DNA of 35,052 nt from an uncultured Eubacteriales bacterium (GTDB lineage: Bacteria > Bacillota > Clostridia > Christensenellales > Aristaeellaceae), in the NCBI GenBank assembly GCA_902785105.1, contig CACZXF010000014.1, positions 1 to 35,052 on the forward strand, in the 5' to 3' direction. A program made the translations under genes and the position numbers. Of this stretch, positions 30,286 to 35,052 are shown one piece after another (the first letter of the stretch is position 1; the number at the start of each line of letters is the position of its first letter). Below the pieces are notes generated by a model. The model saw only the letters and a program-made list of their open reading frames with translations, had not been told where the DNA came from and did no database searches.

Positions 30286-30346
30286 TCTGCGTCTCACATG
30301 AACAAATACTTGCACAGAAGCCTGGATATAGCCTTGTGTGTCCTGC

Positions 30347-30380
30347 AGTTTCGTTTCAGTTTAGAATTAGCCTGTATAAT
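30347..30380 (+). promoter_or_regulatory. Boxed promoter, copy 8 (patatin)
   Basis: The exact consensus AGTTTCGTTTCAGTTTAGA (30347-30365) precedes TATAAT (30375-30380) with an 18-nt offset. It lies back to back with copy 7, about 60 bp apart. The 226-bp intergenic region 30203-30428 holds nothing else recognisable. Confidence 0.82.
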
Positions 30381-30428
30381 TGCAAATAGCACAAAGGCAA
30401 TTAATAATCGATCAGGTGGAAGTAAAAC

Positions 30429-31322
30429 ATGAAAACATATAAGGACATTGACAAGATTCCCTCCGGCTGTGCTTCCGAACTGCTTACGCCCGGAGCGCTT
30501 GTGCTGGAGGGTGGCGGATGGAAGGGCCTGTACACCGCCGGAGTACTGGACGCCATGATGGAAGAACATGTCAACCTGTCGTCCGTCGTCGGCGTGTCTG
30601 CCGGAGCGCTGTGCTCCCTTTGCTATGTAGCCGGACAAATCGGCTGGAGCGCCCGGATCAACCTGAGTTACCGGCATGACACGAATTACTGCGGCTTGGG
30701 GGCATTCAGGCGGGATCATGGCATCACCGGCTTTTCATACCTGTTTGACACCATCCTGAAAGTGATGCCGCTGGATGAGGACAGGCTATTCTCGCCAAAA
30801 CGGCGATTGGCTGTATCGGCGACAAATCTTCAGACCGGAAAGGCGGTTTACTTTGAGAAGGGACATTGCGATCTGTACCGGGCGGTTCAGGCCTCCGCAA
30901 GCGTTCCGTACATCTCAGAGCCGGTCCTCATCGACGGTGTGCCTTACCTCGATGGCGGCTGCGCTGAAAAGATCCCCTATCCATGGGCCGAACAGTGTGG
31001 TGAGAAAAAGATCGTCGTCGTTCGCACACGCGATGCGGCCTTCCGGCGAAAGTCAGGTGCGCCGAGCCTTGCCGAGAAGGCGAACAGGAATTACCCCGAA
31101 TCTGTCCGAAGCCTGAAATCGGCAAATGATAATTATAACACCATGGCAGACGCCCTCCAGGCAGATGCCGACAGCGGGAAGATCTATATGATCTCTCCCT
31201 CCAGGCACATCAACGTCAAACGCTTTGACGGCAATATGGAAAAGCTGGGGGAGCTGTATTGGTTGGGATACCATGATGCGCACAGTCAGATGAAAGATTT
31301 GAAGGCCTTCCTTAAATTCTGA
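30429..31322 (+). CDS. Patatin-like phospholipase
   Basis: 297 residues from ATG 30429, with AGGTGGAAG upstream. Patatin features are complete: oxyanion glycine loop LVLEGGGWKGLYTAGVLDAM, nucleophile elbow GVSAG (Ser57) and catalytic Asp175 in LDGGCAEKIPY. Together they form the Ser-Asp dyad of bacterial patatins (YlbK/YchK-like subgroup). No signal peptide is seen, so it should act on the inner leaflet, releasing fatty acids from phospholipids or glycolipids. Those fatty acids could feed the acyl ligase encoded at 22535, which has the same box. It is monocistronic, behind box copy 8, and ends in a bidirectional hairpin at 31344-31377. Confidence 0.9.
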   Translation: MKTYKDIDKIPSGCASELLTPGALVLEGGGWKGLYTAGVLDAMMEEHVNLSSVVGVSAGALCSLCYVAGQIGWSARINLSYRHDTNYCGLGAFRRDHGITGFSYLFDTILKVMPLDEDRLFSPKRRLAVSATNLQTGKAVYFEKGHCDLYRAVQASASVPYISEPVLIDGVPYLDGGCAEKIPYPWAEQCGEKKIVVVRTRDAAFRRKSGAPSLAEKANRNYPESVRSLKSANDNYNTMADALQADADSGKIYMISPSRHINVKRFDGNMEKLGELYWLGYHDAHSQMKDLKAFLKF

Positions 31323-31343
31323 CCAGTTACGCTTTTGCTCATT

Positions 31344-31377
31344 AAACAGCCAGCCCGATTGCTTAGGCTGGCTGTTT
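31344..31377. terminator. Bidirectional terminator
   Basis: AAACAGCCAGCC (31344-31355) pairs perfectly with GGCTGGCTGTTT (31366-31377) around a 10-nt loop, with T-rich tails on both strands. It lies between the convergent patatin and ABC exporter genes. Confidence 0.8.
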
Positions 31378-31388
31378 CCTATGATGAT

Positions 31389-33182
31389 CTACGCCGCCAG
31401 AAACTGACTGTTGTACAATTCAGCATAGCAGCCGTTCTTTGCAATCAGCTCATCATGGGTACCGACCTCTTTGATGTCGCCGTCGCTGATGTAGATGATT
31501 ACGTCGGCGTCCCGGATGGTGGAGAGCCTGTGCGCAATGACAAAGCTGGTGCGGTTCTCCGTCAACCTGTCCATTGCGCGCTGGATCTTGATCTCGGTCC
31601 GCGTATCCACCGAGGAGGTCGCTTCATCCAGGATCAGCATCGGCGCGTCCTCCACCATCGCCCGCGCGATGGTCAACAGCTGCTTCTGCCCTGCCGAAAT
31701 TGTCACGTTGTCATTCAGAACAGTGTCCAGGCCGTCAGGCAGTGTTCGTATGAAATGACCGAGACCACACTGCTTGCAGATATCCAACAGCCTGTCATCG
31801 GAGACGCCCGTTCTGCCATAGGCCAGGTTTTCCCGTACCGTTCCTTCAAACAGCCAGGTATCCTGAAGCACCATGCCAAAGAGCGCGTGCACGTTGTCGC
31901 GGCGCAGCTCCGAGAGCGGCACGCCGTCCACCCTGATCGAGCCCCCGTTCAATTCGTAAAAGCGCATCAGGAGGTTGACGATGGTCGTTTTGCCCGCGCC
32001 GGTGGGGCCTACGATGGCTACCTTCTGGCCTTGTCTGATCCTGGCAGAGAAATCATGGATGATCGTCTTCTCCGGCATATATCCGAATCGGACGTGATCG
32101 AACTCAACCGCTCCCTGCACATCGCTCAGGGTTCTGCTCTTGGTGGATTCGTCGATCATCTCCTCCTCGTTCAGGAACACCGCCACGCGCTCGCTGGCCG
32201 CCAGCGCAGACTGAATCTGCGCAAAGCCCTGGCCGATCTGGCCCAGAGGCGACGTGAACAGGCGAATGTAGATCATAAACGCTACCACCACGGAAAACTC
32301 GATGCTGCCCGCAAATGCCATGGCAGCGCCCACGACGCACACCGCCACGTACCCGAAATTCCCGATGAAGCCCATCAACGGATGCATGAGCCCCGCCAAA
32401 AACTCAGCCTTGAGGGTGTTCTGTCGAAGCCTCTCGTTGCTCTGCCTGAATGCTTCAAGGCCGTCCGGCTCTGCGTTGTAGGCGCGGACAATGGTCTGGC
32501 CCGCATAATACTCTTCCACATGGCTGTTGACCTCCGCAAGGCTTTGCTGCCTTGCGTTGAAGTACTTCTGGGATCTTCCCATGATGAGACCCATGCCGAT
32601 GAACCCGATCAGCGAAGCGCCGATGGCGGTCAAAGCCATGTGCCATTCGGTGATGAACATCATTACCACGCATCCCACCAGTGTCGCCACCGCGGATACC
32701 AGCGTTCCGATGCTCATGTTCAGCGATTGAGAGATCATGTCGACGTCGTTGGTGACGCGGGACAATGTGTCGCCATAGTTGTGCGTATCAAAGTAGTTCA
32801 GCGGCACGCGATTGATCTTGGCGGATATATCCGAGCGCATGCGCTGGCCGACATGGGTGGAGACGTGATTCATGATGAAAGACTGGAGATAATTCAGCAC
32901 CATGCTGCACCCATAGATGGCAATCAGAATGCCGCCGATCCGGGCGATTTCACCCATGTCTATATGTACGCCCAATATTGATATGCCCCTCTGAATCACT
33001 GCTGTCAGCTCGGAGATGTAATCCGGTCCAATCACAGCCAGTATTGCGCTTCCGGCTGCGCAGCACACGGCAACGACGATGATGGGGAAATACTTCCGGC
33101 AGTAGGTCACCAGTGCGCCGAAAGCCTTCCTTTTGTCCTTGGCTCCCGTCATGGAGGGGGCGTCCATTCCCGGCTTAGGCAT
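31389..33182 (-). CDS. ABC exporter half-transporter, catalytic subunit
   Basis: 597 residues; ATG 33180-33182 overlaps the preceding gene by 8 nt. An N-terminal six-helix exporter domain (about 30-330) is followed by an ATPase domain with Walker A GPTGAGKTT, a Q-loop in FGMVLQDTWLF, signature ISAGQKQLL, Walker B MLILDEATSSVD (catalytic Glu present) and H-loop VIAHRLST. It resembles the BmrD/LmrD-type partner of heterodimeric multidrug exporters. It carries the intact Walker B Glu and H-loop, while its own signature is slightly altered (SAGQ). Substrates may be drugs, lipids or peptides. The operon has no AGTTTC box in view, so it may be outside the regulon. Confidence 0.93.
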   Translation of the reverse strand: MPKPGMDAPSMTGAKDKRKAFGALVTYCRKYFPIIVVAVCCAAGSAILAVIGPDYISELTAVIQRGISILGVHIDMGEIARIGGILIAIYGCSMVLNYLQSFIMNHVSTHVGQRMRSDISAKINRVPLNYFDTHNYGDTLSRVTNDVDMISQSLNMSIGTLVSAVATLVGCVVMMFITEWHMALTAIGASLIGFIGMGLIMGRSQKYFNARQQSLAEVNSHVEEYYAGQTIVRAYNAEPDGLEAFRQSNERLRQNTLKAEFLAGLMHPLMGFIGNFGYVAVCVVGAAMAFAGSIEFSVVVAFMIYIRLFTSPLGQIGQGFAQIQSALAASERVAVFLNEEEMIDESTKSRTLSDVQGAVEFDHVRFGYMPEKTIIHDFSARIRQGQKVAIVGPTGAGKTTIVNLLMRFYELNGGSIRVDGVPLSELRRDNVHALFGMVLQDTWLFEGTVRENLAYGRTGVSDDRLLDICKQCGLGHFIRTLPDGLDTVLNDNVTISAGQKQLLTIARAMVEDAPMLILDEATSSVDTRTEIKIQRAMDRLTENRTSFVIAHRLSTIRDADVIIYISDGDIKEVGTHDELIAKNGCYAELYNSQFLAA

Positions 33183-34947
33183 GCTTCAATTCCTCCTCGC
33201 TCATCTGGCTTTTTGCGATTTCCCGATAGGTCTCGCAGTTCTCAAGCAACTCCCCATGGGTGCCCTGTCCGACGACCCTGCCCTCGTCCAGCACAAGAAT
33301 GAGGTCGGCATCTTTGATGGTGCCGATGCGCTGGCCGACGATCAGGCAAGTACTGTCCTTCATCTCATCCTTCAATGCCGCGCGCAGTGCCCGATCCGTC
33401 TTGAAATCCAGAGCGGAGAAGGTATCGTCGAAAATATAGATCTCCGCATTTCTGGCAATCGCGCGGGCAATGGACAGCCGCTGTTTCTGTCCTCCTGAAA
33501 AATTTGAGCCGTTCTGCGCCACATGGCCCTCGATACCGCCCTCCTGCGCGTTGACAAAATCCGCGCTCTGGGCAATGTCGATCGCCCGGCGCACGGTATC
33601 CTCATCCGCGCGATTATCGCCGAAGTTGACATTGGCCCAAATGTCTCCGCTGAAGAGCACCGCTTTCTGGGAAACATAGCCGATCCTGCGTGAAAGCTCC
33701 TCCTTTCCATATTCGCGCACATCATGGCCGTCCACCAGAACCGTGCCTTCCGTAGCATCGTAGAATCGGGAAACAAGATGCGTCACGGTGGATTTACCGC
33801 AGCCCGTCGCCCCGATAAAGGCCACCGTCTGCCCGCGCTCCGCCCTGAAGCTCACATGCTCCAGCACATTGTTCTGCCCATCGGGATATTTAAAGGAAAC
33901 GTCTCTGAATTCCACTGTGCCTTTCTCTCGCGTCTCGCCAACGCCCTTGCCCGGCGCGATCTGCTCAGGTGTATCCAGCACCTCGTTGATGCGCTTCACG
34001 GAAACCATGGCTCGCGGCGCGATCATGAAGATCATGGCCAGCATCATGAAGGATGCGATGATCTGCATGCCGTAGGACATGAACACGATCATCTCTCCGA
34101 ACAACCCGGGAACCTCCACGATATTGGCCCGGTTGATGATCACTGCCCCGATCCAATAGATGGCCAGGGATATGCCGTTCATGACCATTGACATCACAGG
34201 ATTGAGCAGCGCCATGACCCGACCCGCAAACAGCTGCGTGCGGGTGAATTCATCATTGACCTGTTCAAACTTCTGCTGCTGGAACCCCTCGGCGTTGAAG
34301 GCTCGGATCACCCGAATACCCGTCAGGTTCTCCCGCGTCACCCGGTTCAGGCTATCCGTAAGGCGCTGCATCACCTTGAACTTCGGGGAGACAAGAAGCA
34401 TGATGGTGATAATTGCCGCAAGCAGCGCCACAACCGCCGCGGCTACTGCCGCCGTCCACTGCCACTGCTTTCCCGAGATCTTGACTATGCCCCAGGCCGC
34501 GGTGATAGGGGCTTTGATCATCATCTGCAGGCCCATGGTCAGCAGCATCTGAACCTGCTGAACATCGTTGGTCGAACGCGTAATCAAGGACGCGGTGCTG
34601 AATCGGTTGATCTCTGCCATGGAAAACCGCTGCACCTTGGTGTATAGGGTTTCGCGCAGTCGAGCCGAATAGTTTGCGGCAATGTTCACCACAAACCAGC
34701 TGGTCAGTATGGAGCAAGCCATGCTTCCCAGCGCGCACAACAGCATATAGCCACCGTTTTTCCATATGTCGCTCATCTGGCCAGAGACTCTTCCCTGAAT
34801 GCCGGAGGAGCCAGACGCGATCTGAGTAATGGCGTTCATATAATCCGGCATCTTCAAATCGAGCCACACCTGTGCGACAATCAGCACCAGCACACAGAAG
34901 GCAAACCGCCATTCGCGTTTTGTCAGGTGCTTCAACAGCTTGATCAT
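33175..34947 (-). CDS. ABC exporter half-transporter, degenerate-site subunit
   Basis: 590 residues from ATG 34945-34947, with a weak AGGG site. Six membrane helices (about 15-310) precede an ATPase domain with Walker A GATGCGKST, signature FSGGQKQR and Walker B IYIFDDTFSALD, where the catalytic Glu is Asp. The H-loop reads LIVGQRIGT, with Gln for His. These two changes mark the non-hydrolysing site of heterodimeric exporters (BmrC/LmrC type). The neighbouring gene supplies the intact site, and the 8-nt overlap indicates coupled synthesis in equal amounts. It is the first gene of the operon. Its promoter must lie within or beyond 34948-35052. Confidence 0.93.
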   Translation of the reverse strand: MIKLLKHLTKREWRFAFCVLVLIVAQVWLDLKMPDYMNAITQIASGSSGIQGRVSGQMSDIWKNGGYMLLCALGSMACSILTSWFVVNIAANYSARLRETLYTKVQRFSMAEINRFSTASLITRSTNDVQQVQMLLTMGLQMMIKAPITAAWGIVKISGKQWQWTAAVAAAVVALLAAIITIMLLVSPKFKVMQRLTDSLNRVTRENLTGIRVIRAFNAEGFQQQKFEQVNDEFTRTQLFAGRVMALLNPVMSMVMNGISLAIYWIGAVIINRANIVEVPGLFGEMIVFMSYGMQIIASFMMLAMIFMIAPRAMVSVKRINEVLDTPEQIAPGKGVGETREKGTVEFRDVSFKYPDGQNNVLEHVSFRAERGQTVAFIGATGCGKSTVTHLVSRFYDATEGTVLVDGHDVREYGKEELSRRIGYVSQKAVLFSGDIWANVNFGDNRADEDTVRRAIDIAQSADFVNAQEGGIEGHVAQNGSNFSGGQKQRLSIARAIARNAEIYIFDDTFSALDFKTDRALRAALKDEMKDSTCLIVGQRIGTIKDADLILVLDEGRVVGQGTHGELLENCETYREIAKSQMSEEELKHA

Positions 34948-35015
34948 GCCCTGTGACGGTGTAAAATAGATCTGGGGAAAAGTGAGAGAGGAAGAGCGCG
35001 AAGCGCCAACAGGGG

Positions 35016-35031
35016 CGCCCCCTAGGGGGCG
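35016..35031. repeat. GC palindrome upstream of the exporter operon
   Basis: CGCCCCCTAGGGGGCG is a perfect 16-bp palindrome about 70 bp before the exporter start. A second small hairpin (GCGCGAAGCGC) lies nearby. Both could be in the mRNA leader or be the terminator stem of a gene beyond the right edge. No clear promoter was found in 34948-35052. Confidence 0.45.
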
Positions 35032-35052
35032 GCGAAAGTTAAGAATATATTA

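Noticed and set aside
31335-32981. 548-residue plus-strand reading frame
   Set aside because: Antisense to a clear ABC exporter gene; rich in His/Arg/Val as expected of a shadow frame.
1-35052. tRNA, rRNA, CRISPR arrays and intact insertion sequences
   Set aside because: None was seen on reading either strand. The eight repeated boxes are promoters with regular gene orientation, not CRISPR repeats.

Overview
The window looks like chromosomal DNA of a moderately GC-rich Clostridia-type Firmicute. AGGAGG-like ribosome binding sites are common, TTG and GTG starts are used, a CIRCE/HrcA site is present, and the protein families (RelQ-type alarmone synthetase, DUF389, CrtO family, heterodimeric ABC exporter) fit that group. 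This is inferred from sequence character, not from a database match. No rRNA, tRNA, CRISPR array, intact insertion sequence or phage gene was seen.

Layout. 1-4.3 kb is scarred. A CIRCE-controlled promoter fires left out of the window. Then come a serine-recombinase tail, an exported FMN/FAD reductase resembling urocanate reductase, a radical-SAM fragment, about 0.45 kb of non-coding DNA with inverted repeats, a frameshifted membrane-protein gene and a GNAT remnant. 4.3-6.8 kb (minus) is an operon of a ppGpp synthetase, a small protein, a metallo-beta-lactamase-fold protein and a rhomboid protease. 6.9-8.7 kb (plus) is an OmpR-type two-component pair whose kinase has almost no extracellular loop. 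8.7-12 kb (plus) encodes a 34-residue membrane peptide, two small membrane proteins, an AI-2E-type permease and a TIM-barrel protein. 12-15.3 kb (plus) holds a candidate structured RNA, a zinc-ribbon membrane protein, a membrane-tethered DnaJ and a second-type DnaK. 15.4-17.7 kb (minus) is a processive GT2 glycosyltransferase and a tocopherol-cyclase-like protein. 17.9-20.8 kb (plus) is FtsH plus a GGDEF protein. 20.8-22.3 kb (minus) is a cardiolipin synthase. 22.5-26.8 kb (plus) is an AMP-forming acyl ligase, a CrtO-acyltransferase/MGDG-synthase-type fusion and an alpha/beta hydrolase. 27-29.5 kb has a 13-residue-repeat acidic protein and a DUF1269-like protein facing a TetR-DUF389 operon. 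29.5-31.3 kb has a response regulator lacking its phosphoacceptor Asp and a patatin phospholipase. 31.4-34.9 kb (minus) is a heterodimeric ABC exporter.

The main result is a promoter element repeated eight times between 6.8 and 30.4 kb. It is AGTTTCGTTTCAGTTTA followed by GA or TA, an 11-bp direct repeat of AGTTT(C/A). It always points at a gene, and the C of its internal CAG lies 17-18 nt before a recognisable -10 box. It precedes the alarmone operon, the two-component system, the small-membrane-protein operon, the RNA/DnaJ/DnaK operon, the GT2 operon, the ligase/fusion operon, the atypical response regulator and the patatin. Such a repeat is what an OmpR/PhoB-family activator would bind, and two OmpR-type regulators are encoded here, both behind copies. 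A second shared -35 element, TTGTWTCATAAAWT, marks ftsH, cls and the DUF1269-like operon, which lack the first element.

Inference: the region from about 4 to 31 kb is one locally controlled envelope-stress and lipid-remodelling island. It combines sensing (loopless kinase, pseudo-receiver regulator), signalling (ppGpp, perhaps c-di-GMP), protein quality control (FtsH, rhomboid, DnaJ/DnaK) and membrane lipid or glycolipid chemistry (cardiolipin synthase, patatin, acyl ligase, glycosyltransferases, CrtO-like and cyclase-like enzymes).
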